NCBI GenBank assembly: GCA_037382365.1
Contig: JARRPZ010000003.1
Coordinates: 1-64,000 of the forward strand
Direction of reading: 5' to 3'
DNA from: Lentisalinibacter sp037382365
GTDB lineage: Bacteria > Pseudomonadota > Gammaproteobacteria > Steroidobacterales > Woeseiaceae
Length of the DNA: 64,000 nt
The number at the start of each line of letters is the position of its first letter. Position 1 is the first letter of the stretch. Positions 18,054-27,539 of the stretch are shown here, one piece after another. Below the pieces are notes generated by a model. That model saw only the letters and a list, made by a program, of their open reading frames with translations. It did no database searches and had not been told where the DNA came from. Made by a program: the position numbers and the translations under genes.

Positions 18054-18999
18054 CTCCCTGCTGCCCCGCGTCGGCCGCCCTGTGCGCCGCGCCGATGTGC
18101 TTCTCGCCCCGGCTCGCCGCGAGTTCGACCTGGCGCCGGCGTTCGGCGAGCCGACCGGCCCGCCCGGGTTCGAGTTCATCGTGGCAGTGGGGACAGCTCA
18201 CCCCCGGCCGGTAGTGGCTGGACGACAGATCATCGGGCGAGAGTGGTCGCCGGCACGCATGGCATTGGACATAATGTCCCGGCGCGAGCCGCTGGTCGAC
18301 CGCCACGCGGCTGTCGAAGACGAAGCACTCGCCCTGCCAGCGATTCTCTGGGCTGTCTGCCATTTCCTCCAGGTAGCGCAGGATGCCGCCTTCCAGCTGA
18401 TACACCCGACGGAATCCGAGTTCGCGCATCATGGCCGTGGCCTTCTCGCACCGGATGCCACCGGTGCAGTACATGGCGACCGGACGCTCCCGGTCGCCGG
18501 CCAGTCGCTGCGCCACGAACCCGGGGAAATCGCGGAAGCTGCCGGTGCCCGGATCGATCGCCCCGGGGAAACGCCCGACATCGATCTCGTAACGATTGCG
18601 GGTGTCGATCACCAGCGTCTCCGGATCCGCGATGAGCCGATTCCAGTCCCGCGGCGCCACGCGCTCACCGGTCAGCGCGGGGACGTCCAGATCCGGTCTT
18701 CCGAGGCTGACGATCTCCGCACGCAGCCGCACCCGCAGACGCCGGAACGGGGCCTCGTCCGCCTCGGACCAGACCCCCTGCATTGCCTGCAGACCTTTAT
18801 GATCCGCCAGCCGATCCAGGAAAGCGGTCAGCCCCGCCCGATCGCCGGCGAGCGTGGCGTTGATGCCTTCCGGCGCGAGCAGCACCGTACCGACGAGGCC
18901 GCGGGAGCGGCCCGCCTCCAGCAGTGGTTCACGCAGCGAGGCATGGGCCGGCAGGCTGACGAAGCGGTAGAAGGAGACGACGTGACAATGGCCACTCAT
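18031..18999 (-). CDS. trhO: tRNA uridine 5-hydroxylase TrhO (rhodanese-like, YceA family)
   Basis: Oxygen-dependent hydroxylation of U34 in tRNA, the first step toward (m)cmo5U, as known for this family. The 322-residue protein has the N-terminal VGTVLLAPEGINATLAG signature and a rhodanese domain with MYCTGGIRCEKA (C178, C184). A C-terminal region with paired cysteines (CHAC, CPHC) may bind metal. Length is typical. It lies 14 nt after plsB on the same strand, so co-transcription is possible without an obvious functional link. Confidence 0.9.
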   Translation of the reverse strand: MSGHCHVVSFYRFVSLPAHASLREPLLEAGRSRGLVGTVLLAPEGINATLAGDRAGLTAFLDRLADHKGLQAMQGVWSEADEAPFRRLRVRLRAEIVSLGRPDLDVPALTGERVAPRDWNRLIADPETLVIDTRNRYEIDVGRFPGAIDPGTGSFRDFPGFVAQRLAGDRERPVAMYCTGGIRCEKATAMMRELGFRRVYQLEGGILRYLEEMADSPENRWQGECFVFDSRVAVDQRLAPGHYVQCHACRRPLSPDDLSSSHYRPGVSCPHCHDELEPGRAGRLAERRRQVELAASRGEKHIGAAHRAADAGQQGVRRSGRG

Positions 19000-19013
19000 G
19001 ACGAATAAGTGTA

Positions 19014-21545
19014 TCAGCTGCGCTCCGCCGTTCGCGCACCCTGGCTGTCGTCTTCCGCCGCCGCCTCGTCTTCGGCAGGCAGTTCGCTCACGGCCGTGCT
19101 CAGGATGTGATGGCAGAGCTGCTCGCCCAGCACCTGGCGCGCGTCTTCCTCCACGCGCACGAGATCTTCGCCGAAGACGAGCCGCCCCTCTTTGTCCGTG
19201 GATACGGCACCGACCTTGCGCAGCGTCCGGATGAAGCCATGGAACAGCTTGCGATCGAAGAAATCCGGCGAACGCAGGCCGGACACCAGCGACAGACGCT
19301 GGGCCGAAAGCTCACAGATCCGCTCGAGGCGGGCCGGCGTCAGGCGGCCGGACCCGTAACGCTCGAGCAATGCGATGGTCATGTAGTAGCGCTGCAGCAT
19401 CGGCAACACCAGACGGCCCAGCTGGATGAGCTGGAAGGCGGCGACACTGCCGGCCCTCGGCCGGCGCAGGATCTGACCGTCCTCAGACAGCTTCAGCAGA
19501 CCGAGTTCGCAGAAATGCCCGATGGCGCTGCGGACGCGGCCCTCCACTTCGGACGCTCGCCAGCGCAGGAAGAGCTCCTCGCGCACGTGGGGATAGGTCA
19601 GCGCGACGAGCCGGACCACTTCCGTGAGGGCCAGACGGCGGCTCTGGATGAAGCAGGCCGCGACCATGCCCGGAAGGGCGACGAGGTGCAGGACATTGTT
19701 CAGGAAATAGGTCATCAGCACCGCCTCGCTCTCGCGCATCAGGATGACGTCTCCGAGGGGATGTTGCTGGCGGCGGATGACGTCCATCTCCTCGCCGTGG
19801 GCGATGATCTCGTCCGGCCGCAGATCCGGGATGGTGACGGCGTCGCTGTACGAGAAGCGTCTCAGGAGATCGGGAAGCAAGGTCAGCTGGCGGGTCAGGG
19901 TGGACTCGGGCATGGTCTGGCGCGGCGTGGACAGCAGCGCCAGTGCGAGCAGCGCGATCGGCGTGACGGCCGCGGCCGAATTGATGCGCCACATGATCTG
20001 GCGCTCGAGTTCGTCGATGACCTCCGCCAGCCATGGCAGACGGTCACCTTCGGCGATCGTCTCCTGCCGCCAGCCCGGATGACGGCGATCGAGGAGCTCG
20101 TTCAGCTCCAGCGGCTCGCCGATGTTCACGTACACCTGGCCGAAGTTGTCGCGCAGCGCGCGCAGGGATCGCAGCAGGCCGAACACCGTCTCCTTCTGCT
20201 TCTCCTCGCCGGCGAGTTCGTTGATGAAGGCCTTGCCCTCCACGAGCTTCTCGTAGCCGAAATACACCGGCACGAACACCACCGGCCGGCGTGGATCCTG
20301 CAGGAACGACTCCACCGTCATCATCAGCATGCCGCCCTTCGGCCGTAACAGCCTGCCAGTGCGGCTGCGGCCGCCTTCCACGAAATACTCGATGCTGAAA
20401 CCGCGGGTGATCAGCGCCCGCAGGTAACCATAGAAGACGGCTGCGTAGAGCCGGTTACCGCGGAAACTGCGTCGCAGGAAGAATGCGCCGCCGCGGCGCA
20501 GGATCGATCCGACCACCGGCAGATTCAGATTCACGCCGGCGGCGACGTAAGGCAGGGACAGACCGCGGTGGTAGAGCACGTAGGAGAGGAGGATGTAGTC
20601 GAAGTGGCTGCGGTGACACGGCACGTAGACGACTTCCCTGCCCTCCGCGACCGCCTGCAGGCGCTCGATGCCATTCAGCCGCATGCCGTCGTAGATTCGG
20701 TGCAGCGCCCAGGTGAGTACCTTGTCGAGGAAGCGCACCATCGGGTAGGACATGTCGGCCGCGATCTCCTGCGCATAGGCACGGGCTTTACGCTGCAGGC
20801 GTTCCCTTTCCTGCGCGTCGCCTTTCGCCTCGTGCGCGATCACGGCCCTCACGCTCTCGCTGCGCAGTACCGCATTGACCAGCGTGCGTCGGTGGGAGAG
20901 ATCCGGTCCCAGGGTGGCGATCCGACGCTGTCGGAAGTGGACCCGCAGGATCCGGGAGATCTTCCTGGAGGTCAGTGTCGCGCCCTGTCCCTCGTCGGCC
21001 ACCCGCCTCACCGACAGGGGTTCGCTGAAGTGGACCAGCGTCGCGCGACCGTACAGGATCGTGGTGAGGAACTTCCGCAGGCGGCCGGCGATTTCCCATT
21101 GTTCGCTGAACAGCACCTTGAACCAGGAGTGCTCTTTCTCCGGCGCCCGCCCCCAGTAGACGGCCACCGGCACCAGCAGGAGGTCCTCGTCCGTATTCTC
21201 GACGGCAGCACCGACCAGTCGCTCGAGCCGGGGCGATATCTGTTTGCGCTGACGGCGGAAAAACAGCCCGCGGTAGGTCCTCAGGACGATCAGCGCGGAG
21301 GACTCCTGCCGGCCGCCGTACCAGAGGCCGTCGCCCGGCGTCGGCAGCCCGTAGCGCGTGCACACCTGCTCGAGGGCCAGGCGGTCGGCGAGGCCACCGT
21401 ACTCGAGCACGTAGCAGATCCGCGTGCCCTGCGGACCCACCACGTCCCCCGGCGCGTCGGGGAGGACCGCCGGCCGTATCCAGAGGCGCGTGCTACGCGT
21501 GAGCAGCCAGATCAGCGGCCGACGCAGGAAACCGGGGGTGCTCAT
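19014..21545 (-). CDS. plsB: Glycerol-3-phosphate 1-O-acyltransferase PlsB
   Basis: First acylation of glycerol-3-phosphate in phospholipid synthesis, at the inner membrane. The 843-residue length fits PlsB (about 800-840). Acyltransferase motifs are present in order: HRSHFD (H311, D316), GGAFFLRRSFRGN, FVEGGRSRTGR and VFVPVYFGYEKLVEG. The ATG at 21545 gives MSTPGFLRRPLIWLL. The frame extends 99 codons further but into the divergent otsB region, with no homology. PlsB is largely a gammaproteobacterial enzyme, which supports the lineage call. Confidence 0.95.
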   Translation of the reverse strand: MSTPGFLRRPLIWLLTRSTRLWIRPAVLPDAPGDVVGPQGTRICYVLEYGGLADRLALEQVCTRYGLPTPGDGLWYGGRQESSALIVLRTYRGLFFRRQRKQISPRLERLVGAAVENTDEDLLLVPVAVYWGRAPEKEHSWFKVLFSEQWEIAGRLRKFLTTILYGRATLVHFSEPLSVRRVADEGQGATLTSRKISRILRVHFRQRRIATLGPDLSHRRTLVNAVLRSESVRAVIAHEAKGDAQERERLQRKARAYAQEIAADMSYPMVRFLDKVLTWALHRIYDGMRLNGIERLQAVAEGREVVYVPCHRSHFDYILLSYVLYHRGLSLPYVAAGVNLNLPVVGSILRRGGAFFLRRSFRGNRLYAAVFYGYLRALITRGFSIEYFVEGGRSRTGRLLRPKGGMLMMTVESFLQDPRRPVVFVPVYFGYEKLVEGKAFINELAGEEKQKETVFGLLRSLRALRDNFGQVYVNIGEPLELNELLDRRHPGWRQETIAEGDRLPWLAEVIDELERQIMWRINSAAAVTPIALLALALLSTPRQTMPESTLTRQLTLLPDLLRRFSYSDAVTIPDLRPDEIIAHGEEMDVIRRQQHPLGDVILMRESEAVLMTYFLNNVLHLVALPGMVAACFIQSRRLALTEVVRLVALTYPHVREELFLRWRASEVEGRVRSAIGHFCELGLLKLSEDGQILRRPRAGSVAAFQLIQLGRLVLPMLQRYYMTIALLERYGSGRLTPARLERICELSAQRLSLVSGLRSPDFFDRKLFHGFIRTLRKVGAVSTDKEGRLVFGEDLVRVEEDARQVLGEQLCHHILSTAVSELPAEDEAAAEDDSQGARTAERS

Positions 21546-21618
21546 GCGGCGGATTCTACCGAATGCCGCGGCCCGGAGTGTTTGCAAAGCGCCGCGCGGT
21601 ACGCAATGCTCGCCATCA

Positions 21619-22392
21619 GTGACAAGAACGGCAACGAACCTGAAACCCAGACCCCCCGTTCGGCACCCGGAAGACTGGGCGCTGTTCCTCGACGTGGACG
21701 GCACCCTGCTCGGCTTCCGTGACGATCCGGCCGAGGTGGTCTCCACGCCGGGGCTGAACGCACTGCTCGCAGGGCTCGGCGAAGGGCTGAGCGGCGCTCT
21801 CGCCGTCGTGAGCGGCCGGCCGGTGCAGGACATCGATCGCATATTCCGACCGCTCGTGCTGCCTGCGGCAGGCGCTCACGGTCTCGAGATCCGCATGCAT
21901 CCGGAGGATGACGTCGAGTACCGGAAAGGCACCCGGCTGCCGGACCCGGTGATGGACCGCCTGCAGGCCTTCGTCGCGGCTCGACCGGGCGTCCTGCTCG
22001 AACACAAGCCCCGCGGCGTCGCGCTGCACTACCGGCGCGCCCCCGGAGCGGCGGACGAGGTGCGTGCCGAGATGCACGCTATCGACGAAGAACTCGGCGC
22101 ATCGTTCCGCCTGCTGGAGGGCAAGATGGTCTGCGAACTCATGCCGGGCGGACGCAGCAAAGGCAAGGCGATCGAGGACTTCATGACGGTCGCACCGTTC
22201 GCGGGCCGGGTGCCGGTGTTCGTCGGTGACGACGTGACGGACGAAGCCGGATTCTCGGTGGTGAACGAGCTCGGCGGACACTCCGTGCAGGTCACGGACC
22301 CGGCCAGGGATGCCGGCACGCTGGCGCGCTGGTCCCTGCCGGATATCGATGCCGTGAGCGGCTGGCTCTCGGAAGTGGTGGCGGCGCTGTGA
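21619..22392 (+). CDS. otsB: Trehalose-6-phosphate phosphatase
   Basis: HAD-type phosphatase making trehalose from trehalose-6-phosphate. Motifs: FLDVDGTLLGF (nucleophile and acid), VVSGRP, the lysine in GGRSKGKAI, and VFVGDDVTDEAGF. The GTG at 21619 gives 257 residues, close to the family norm. The start is uncertain, since an ATG at 21544 is also in frame but overlaps the divergent plsB start. It heads the otsB-GH15-otsA-glk operon, with 40 nt to the next ATG. Confidence 0.92.
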   Translation: MTRTATNLKPRPPVRHPEDWALFLDVDGTLLGFRDDPAEVVSTPGLNALLAGLGEGLSGALAVVSGRPVQDIDRIFRPLVLPAAGAHGLEIRMHPEDDVEYRKGTRLPDPVMDRLQAFVAARPGVLLEHKPRGVALHYRRAPGAADEVRAEMHAIDEELGASFRLLEGKMVCELMPGGRSKGKAIEDFMTVAPFAGRVPVFVGDDVTDEAGFSVVNELGGHSVQVTDPARDAGTLARWSLPDIDAVSGWLSEVVAAL

Positions 22393-22432
22393 GCGAGGAC
22401 CGGCAGCACCAGGGTCGAACAAGAGGTTGCAC

Positions 22433-24220
22433 ATGACGGATCTGAATCTCGGTGTCATCGGCAATTGCCAGATCGCCTCCCTCGTCGACAGCCGGGGCGT
22501 GATGGTCTGGTGCTGTCTGCCCCAGCTGGACGGCGACCCGGTATTCTGCCGGCTGCTGCGCGACGAGGAAGACAGGAACAGACCGGGCTATTACGAGATC
22601 GAGCTGCAGGACTTCGAACGGGCCGAACAAAACTACGTCCCGAATACGCCCATCCTGCGCACGACCCTCTACGACCGGCACGGCGGCGCCGTGGTCATCA
22701 CGGACTTCGCCCCCCGCTATCCCTACATGGGCCGCATGTTCCGCCCCATGATGCTGATCCGCGCCGTCGAACCGCTGAGTGGCAGCCCGAGGATCCGCAT
22801 CCGGCTGAATCCCGCCCGGGAATACGGGCGCAAAGCGTGCAAGGCCCGGCGGGGCAGCAACCACATCCGCTATCTCGGTTCCGGCATGCGGGTGCGCCTG
22901 ACGACCGACGTGTCGATCACCCGCGTGCTGGACCAGTCGAGTTTCGTGCTCGACCGACCCGTGCACCTGATCCTCGGGCCGGACGAATCCATACCGGAAG
23001 CCGTCTCGGACACCTATCACAATCATCTGGAGGCGACCGAGCGCTTCTGGCGCGGCTGGTCCCGCGGCCTCGCCATCCCGTTCGAATGGCAGGAGGCCGT
23101 GATCCGCGCCGCCATCACGCTGAAGCTCTGCACCTTCGAGGACACGGGCGCCGTGATCGCCGCCATGACCACCTCGATCCCGGAAGCCCCCGGCAGCGGC
23201 CGCAACTGGGACTACCGCTACTGCTGGCTGCGCGACAGCTACTTCGTCGTGAAGGTTCTGAACCGGCTCGGCGCCACGAAGACGATGGAGGAGTACCTGC
23301 GCTACATCATCGACGTGTCGACGGAGGCGGGGCTCAGCGAACTGCAGCCGGTCTATTCGATCAGCGGTCAGGCGGATCTCACGGAGAGCGTGGTCGAGTC
23401 GCTCTCCGGCTATCGGGGTATGGGGCCGGTGCGCGTGGGCAACCAGGCCTACGAGCAGAGCCAGCACGACGTGTACGGGGCTGTCGTGCTCTCGTCCACC
23501 CAGATGTTCTTCGACCAGCGTCTGACCCACCCGGGCGGCATGGGCGAATTCCAGCTGCTCGAACAGCTCGGCGCGATCGCCGTGCGCCTCTACGACCAGC
23601 CCGACGCAGGCCTCTGGGAATATCGGGGACGCCAGCGCGTGCACACCTTCTCCAGCCTGATGTGCTGGGCCGCCTGCGATCGCCTGGCCCGCATCGCCGC
23701 GGGTCTCGGGCTGGCCGACCGTGCCGCCTACTGGGGCCGGCAGGCGGCCCACATCCACAAAGTCATCTGCGAGCAGGCCTGGGACGACCGGCAGCAGTCC
23801 TTCACGGAGAGCTTCGGCCGTCCGGAGATGGACGCGAGCCTGCTCACCATGCACTACCTGGGGTTCCTGGACGCCGACGATCCGCGCTTCGTCGGCACCG
23901 TGAAGGCCATCGAGAAGGAACTGCGGCGTGGCAAGCATGTATTCCGCTACGCTGCAGCGGACGATTTCGGCGAGCCCGAGAACGCTTTCAACATCTGTAC
24001 GTTCTGGTACATCGACGCGCTCGCGGCCGTCGGGCGTGGCGAAGAGGCACGGGAACTCTACGAGCACATGCTGGAGTGCAGGAACCCGCTCGGCATGCTG
24101 TCCGAGGACATCGACACGCGGGACAATTCCCTGTGGGGCAACTTCCCGCAGACCTACAGCATGGCCGGCATCATCGACGGTGCCATGCGCCTCAGCAGGA
24201 GCTGGGAAGAAGCCATCTAG
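22433..24220 (+). CDS. Glycoside hydrolase family 15 (glucoamylase/trehalase-like) protein
   Basis: A 595-residue protein with an N-terminal beta domain (NLGVIGNCQIASLVDSRG; VWCCLPQLDGDPVF) and an (alpha/alpha)6 barrel typical of bacterial GH15. Candidate catalytic segments are NWDYRYCWLRD (N258-D268) and SEDIDTRDNSLWGNFPQ (general acid or base near E558). No signal peptide is seen, so it is cytoplasmic. AAGAGG lies 6 nt before the ATG. It is embedded between otsB and otsA. Related enzymes include trehalases and alpha-glucosidases, and context favours a trehalose-linked substrate (inference). Assignment to GH15 is firm; substrate is not. Confidence 0.85.
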   Translation: MTDLNLGVIGNCQIASLVDSRGVMVWCCLPQLDGDPVFCRLLRDEEDRNRPGYYEIELQDFERAEQNYVPNTPILRTTLYDRHGGAVVITDFAPRYPYMGRMFRPMMLIRAVEPLSGSPRIRIRLNPAREYGRKACKARRGSNHIRYLGSGMRVRLTTDVSITRVLDQSSFVLDRPVHLILGPDESIPEAVSDTYHNHLEATERFWRGWSRGLAIPFEWQEAVIRAAITLKLCTFEDTGAVIAAMTTSIPEAPGSGRNWDYRYCWLRDSYFVVKVLNRLGATKTMEEYLRYIIDVSTEAGLSELQPVYSISGQADLTESVVESLSGYRGMGPVRVGNQAYEQSQHDVYGAVVLSSTQMFFDQRLTHPGGMGEFQLLEQLGAIAVRLYDQPDAGLWEYRGRQRVHTFSSLMCWAACDRLARIAAGLGLADRAAYWGRQAAHIHKVICEQAWDDRQQSFTESFGRPEMDASLLTMHYLGFLDADDPRFVGTVKAIEKELRRGKHVFRYAAADDFGEPENAFNICTFWYIDALAAVGRGEEARELYEHMLECRNPLGMLSEDIDTRDNSLWGNFPQTYSMAGIIDGAMRLSRSWEEAI

Positions 24221-24240
24221 CGATACGAGGGGAGCCGGAC

Positions 24241-25644
24241 GTGAATGATGAGGCAGGGAACGGCAATGGCAGGCTGATCACCGTATCCAACCGGGTCGCC
24301 ATGCCCAACCCCAATCGACCTGCGGCAGGCGGTCTCGCCGTCGGGGTACTCGCCGCCCTGGAGGAAGAAGGCGGCGTCTGGTTCGGATGGGACGGCAAGC
24401 TCACGGCCAGCGACAGTCACGATCCCCAGCACGTCACCCGGGGCAATATAACCTTCTCCACCATCGACCTGAACGAGCGAGAGTACGAGCTCTACTACAA
24501 CGGCTTCAGTAACCGGGTGCTCTGGCCCCTGTTCCACTACCTCCTGAGCTACATGCTCTACGACCGCCGCGATTTCGAGGCCTATCTGCGGGTGAACGCC
24601 CTGTTCGCCCGCAAGCTGAAGCCACTGCTCAGACCCGACGACATCATCTGGGTGCACGATTACCACCTCATCCCGCTGGCCGCAGAACTGCGCAATGCGG
24701 GCGTCGACCAGCCCATCGGTTTCTTCCTGCACGTGCCTTTCCCCGGTTACGACGTGCTGCAGGCGCTGCCCGACCATGAATACCTGTTGCGCTCGCTCTC
24801 CGCCTACGACGTCGTCGGTTTCCAGACGGAACGCGATCTCGCTTCCTTCCGGGAGGCGATGACCCACCCGATCATCGGCGGCGAGCTCGCCGAGGGCAAT
24901 CGGATCGACGTGCCGGGCGGATCGCTGATCGCCGACGTCTATCCCATCGGTATCGACGTCGAGGGCATCAGCGAACTCGCCGAGCAGAACAAGGACTCGC
25001 CGAACGTCAAACGCATGCGTGACAGCCTGGGGAGCCGCGAGTTGCTGATCGGCGTGGACCGGCTGGATTATTCGAAAGGCCTGCGGCGTCGATTCCTCGC
25101 CTACGAGCGGCTGCTGGAGCGTTATCCCTCGAACCAGGGCAATCTCGTCTTCATGCAGATCGCGCCGCCGACGCGGGTCGGCATCCGCGCCTACGAGGAG
25201 ATCCGCGCCGAACTGGAACGCACGGCCGGCCAGATCAACGGACGCTTCGCGGACATGGACTGGGTGCCGATCCGCTACCTGAACAAGGGATTCGATCGTC
25301 CCACGCTCATGGGCATGCTGCGCAGCGCCCGCGTCGGGCTCGTCACGCCGATCCGTGACGGCATGAATCTGGTGGCCAAGGAATACCTCGCCTCCCAGGA
25401 CCCCGAGGATCCTGGCGTGCTGGTCCTCTCCAAGCTCGCCGGTGCTTCCCAGGAACTCACGGATGCCGTGCTGGTGAATCCCTACGATACGGAAGATGTC
25501 GCGGACGGCATCAACCGTTCGCTGCATATGCCCCGCGAGGAACGGTGCGAACGTCACGCACGCATGAGCGAGACGCTGCGGCGCAACGATATCACCGCCT
25601 GGCGGACACGCTTCGTCGCCGATCTCAGGAAGAGACGCCGGTGA
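24241..25644 (+). CDS. otsA: Trehalose-6-phosphate synthase (UDP-forming)
   Basis: GT20 enzyme that joins UDP-glucose and glucose-6-phosphate. The 467-residue protein has SNRVAMP at the start, WVHDYHLIPLAAELR, FFLHVPFPGYDVLQALP, GVDRLDYSKGLRRRFLAYER and the C-terminal DGMNLVAKEYLASQ. The GTG start has AGGGGAG upstream. Its stop overlaps the glk GTG (GTGA), implying translational coupling with an enzyme that leads to its own substrate, glucose-6-phosphate. Confidence 0.95.
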   Translation: MNDEAGNGNGRLITVSNRVAMPNPNRPAAGGLAVGVLAALEEEGGVWFGWDGKLTASDSHDPQHVTRGNITFSTIDLNEREYELYYNGFSNRVLWPLFHYLLSYMLYDRRDFEAYLRVNALFARKLKPLLRPDDIIWVHDYHLIPLAAELRNAGVDQPIGFFLHVPFPGYDVLQALPDHEYLLRSLSAYDVVGFQTERDLASFREAMTHPIIGGELAEGNRIDVPGGSLIADVYPIGIDVEGISELAEQNKDSPNVKRMRDSLGSRELLIGVDRLDYSKGLRRRFLAYERLLERYPSNQGNLVFMQIAPPTRVGIRAYEEIRAELERTAGQINGRFADMDWVPIRYLNKGFDRPTLMGMLRSARVGLVTPIRDGMNLVAKEYLASQDPEDPGVLVLSKLAGASQELTDAVLVNPYDTEDVADGINRSLHMPREERCERHARMSETLRRNDITAWRTRFVADLRKRRR

Positions 25645-26621
25645 ACGACGATCTCCGCGATCGGTGGCTGATCGCCGACATCGGCGGCACGAACAGTCGC
25701 GTCGGCTGCTGGCAACGCGGCAGTCCCCATCACCGCATCGAGCAAATTCGCGTGATGCAGAATGGCAATTTCGCGAACCTCGAGGGCATGCTGCGCCACT
25801 ATGTCGACGCACTCGACGGCCCGCCGCCCCGCGCGGCCGGCCTCGCCATCGCCGCGCCCATCACCGGCAACCGGGTCGACATGCTGAATATCGCCTGGTC
25901 GTTCGAGCAGGACCGCCTGGCCGGCGAATTCGGTTTCTCCGAGCTGTACGCCATCAACGACTTCGAAGCCATCGCCTGTGCCCTCCCCTCGCTGCGCGCC
26001 GAGGACTGCGTCGATATCGGTGGGGGCGCCGGGATGGCCGGCCGCAGCATGGCCGTCCTCGGCCCGGGTACCGGCCTCGGGGTGGCGGGACTCGTCACGG
26101 GCGATGCGGGCTATATCCCGGTGAGCGGAGAAGGCGGGCACATGACCCTGCCGGCGGTGAACGACGAGGAGATGCGCGTCATCACCCGGGTGCGCGACGA
26201 ACTGGGCCATTGCTCCGCGGAGCGAATCCTCTCCGGTGAGGGCCTGGCGCGGCTGCATCAGGGTCTGCATGGCGGCGACCGACCGAAGCCGAAGGACGTC
26301 AGCGATGCCGCCGGTGCGGGTGATGCGGCCGCCATCCGCACGTTCAACCTGTTCTTCGATTTCCTCGGCACGGTGGCCTCGGACGTCGCCCTGGTATTCG
26401 GCGCACTCGCCGGCGTCTATATCGCCGGCGGCATCGTGCCGGCCAATCTGGGGCTCTTCCGACGCTCGCGCTTCACCGAACGTTTCATAGACAAGGGCCG
26501 CTACCGGGCTTACCTCGCCGGCATCCCGCTGAAGCTGATCACCGCCGCCACGCCGGGACTGACCGGCATGGCCGCTTTCTGTGACCCGGACTCGCGCATC
26601 CAGACCCAGCGGACGCGCTGA
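25641..26621 (+). CDS. glk: Glucokinase
   Basis: ATP-dependent phosphorylation of glucose, cytoplasmic. The 326-residue protein has LIADIGGTNSR (phosphate 1 motif), the sugar-binding ELYAINDFEAIACALPSL, GPGTGLGVAGLV (phosphate 2) and GAYIAGG-like VYIAGGIVPAN. The start is GTG inside the otsA stop. If the GH15 enzyme releases glucose, Glk returns it to glucose-6-phosphate, closing a trehalose cycle (inference from context). Confidence 0.94.
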   Translation: MNDDLRDRWLIADIGGTNSRVGCWQRGSPHHRIEQIRVMQNGNFANLEGMLRHYVDALDGPPPRAAGLAIAAPITGNRVDMLNIAWSFEQDRLAGEFGFSELYAINDFEAIACALPSLRAEDCVDIGGGAGMAGRSMAVLGPGTGLGVAGLVTGDAGYIPVSGEGGHMTLPAVNDEEMRVITRVRDELGHCSAERILSGEGLARLHQGLHGGDRPKPKDVSDAAGAGDAAAIRTFNLFFDFLGTVASDVALVFGALAGVYIAGGIVPANLGLFRRSRFTERFIDKGRYRAYLAGIPLKLITAATPGLTGMAAFCDPDSRIQTQRTR

Positions 26622-26766
26622 TCGGGGCGACGGAGGGGCCGGTGATCATGGCCTGACCGCCACTGATCGGTGCGCGTATCGCGTGACCTCCGGTCGTGCT
26701 TCGCGCAGCCACTCACGATAGCATCGGGATCCGGAATCACATCAATCGTCACCAGGGAGACAAGCG

Positions 26767-27369
26767 ATGACGCGGATACTCGTTCTCTACTACAGCATGT
26801 ACGGCCATACCGAGACGATGGCGAAGGCGGTGGCGGAAGGCGCCGCCGGCGTCGAGGGGACCGAGGTCACGCTGAAACGCGTACCGGAGCTCGTGCCCGA
26901 GAAGATCCTGGAGGAATCCGGCGCCAAGACGGATCAGGACGCCGAGATAGCGGAACCGGCCGAACTGGCCGATTACGACGCCATCATCTTCGGTACGCCG
27001 ACCCGCTTCGGCAACATGTGCGCGCAGATGCGTAATTTCCTGGACCAGACCGGCGGGCTGTGGGCGAACGGGAAACTGGCGGGCAAGGTCGGCAGTGTCT
27101 TCACCTCCACGGCCTCCCAGCACGGCGGCCAGGAGACCACGATCACCTCGTTCCACAACACCCTGATCCATCACGGCATGGTGATCGTGGGCGTGCCCTA
27201 CACCTGCCAGCTGCTGACGACGATGGACGAGGTGATGGGTGGAAGCGCCTACGGCGCCGCCACGCTCGCCGGTGCCGACGGCAGCCGTACCCCGTCGGAG
27301 AAGGAACTCACGATCGCGCGCTTCCAGGGTGAACACGTCGCGGGGATCGCGAAGAAGCTGACTGCGTAG
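26767..27369 (+). CDS. wrbA: NAD(P)H:quinone oxidoreductase WrbA
   Basis: Flavodoxin-like FMN protein reducing quinones by two electrons. The 200-residue length is typical. It has the FMN phosphate loop YYSMYGHTETMA, FGTPTRFGNMCAQMRNFLDQTGGLW and STASQHGGQETTI. GGGAGAC precedes the ATG. It stands alone after the glk operon with a 145-nt leader in which I see no clear promoter. Confidence 0.95.
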   Translation: MTRILVLYYSMYGHTETMAKAVAEGAAGVEGTEVTLKRVPELVPEKILEESGAKTDQDAEIAEPAELADYDAIIFGTPTRFGNMCAQMRNFLDQTGGLWANGKLAGKVGSVFTSTASQHGGQETTITSFHNTLIHHGMVIVGVPYTCQLLTTMDEVMGGSAYGAATLAGADGSRTPSEKELTIARFQGEHVAGIAKKLTA

Positions 27370-27377
27370 GATTCGAT

Positions 27378-27413
27378 CCGGCGGGCGCCCTGGCCCACAA
27401 GGCGCCCAGCCGG
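27378..27413. terminator. GC-rich inverted repeat after wrbA
   Basis: CCGG plus GGGCGCC (27383-27389) pair with GGCGCCC (27401-27407) plus CCGG, around a loop of 11 nt, just beyond the wrbA stop. There is no T-tract, so it is at best a weak or Rho-assisted terminator. It also overlaps the decayed GFA remnant. Confidence 0.3.
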
Positions 27414-27490
27414 CGACAGATGGAGCAGTTGCAGCTCACGAGCCACATCGGGTCTTGCGAGACCTCGAAACGCACGGCCCCGCAGTGGTC
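27380..27490 (-). pseudogene. Remnant of a GFA-family (glutathione-dependent formaldehyde-activating-like) gene
   Basis: On the minus strand about 33 codons read HCGAVRFEV, then P-x-W, then CNCSICRRLGALWA. This is the zinc-binding core of the GFA family (normally about 110-130 residues). The initial CxC-type start is degraded (DDHC). Homology stops right after GALWA, and the reading frame then runs into wrbA. No full-length gene can be assembled, so this looks like a deletion relic lying between wrbA and the lipoprotein gene. Confidence 0.6.
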
Positions 27491-27539
27491 GTCTCTCGGC
27501 GCACCGACGTCGGCCGGCCTTCCCCGCGAGGCTGCATGC

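Noticed and set aside
22465..24240. In-frame upstream extension of otsA through the whole GH15 gene
   Set aside because: The reading frame is open, but the extension is an out-of-frame shadow of the GH15 gene. A GTG with a good ribosome site at 24241 gives a normal OtsA.
26622..26766. tRNA or small RNA between glk and wrbA
   Set aside because: I looked for cloverleaf stems and a T-loop motif and found none; only the wrbA leader is supported.
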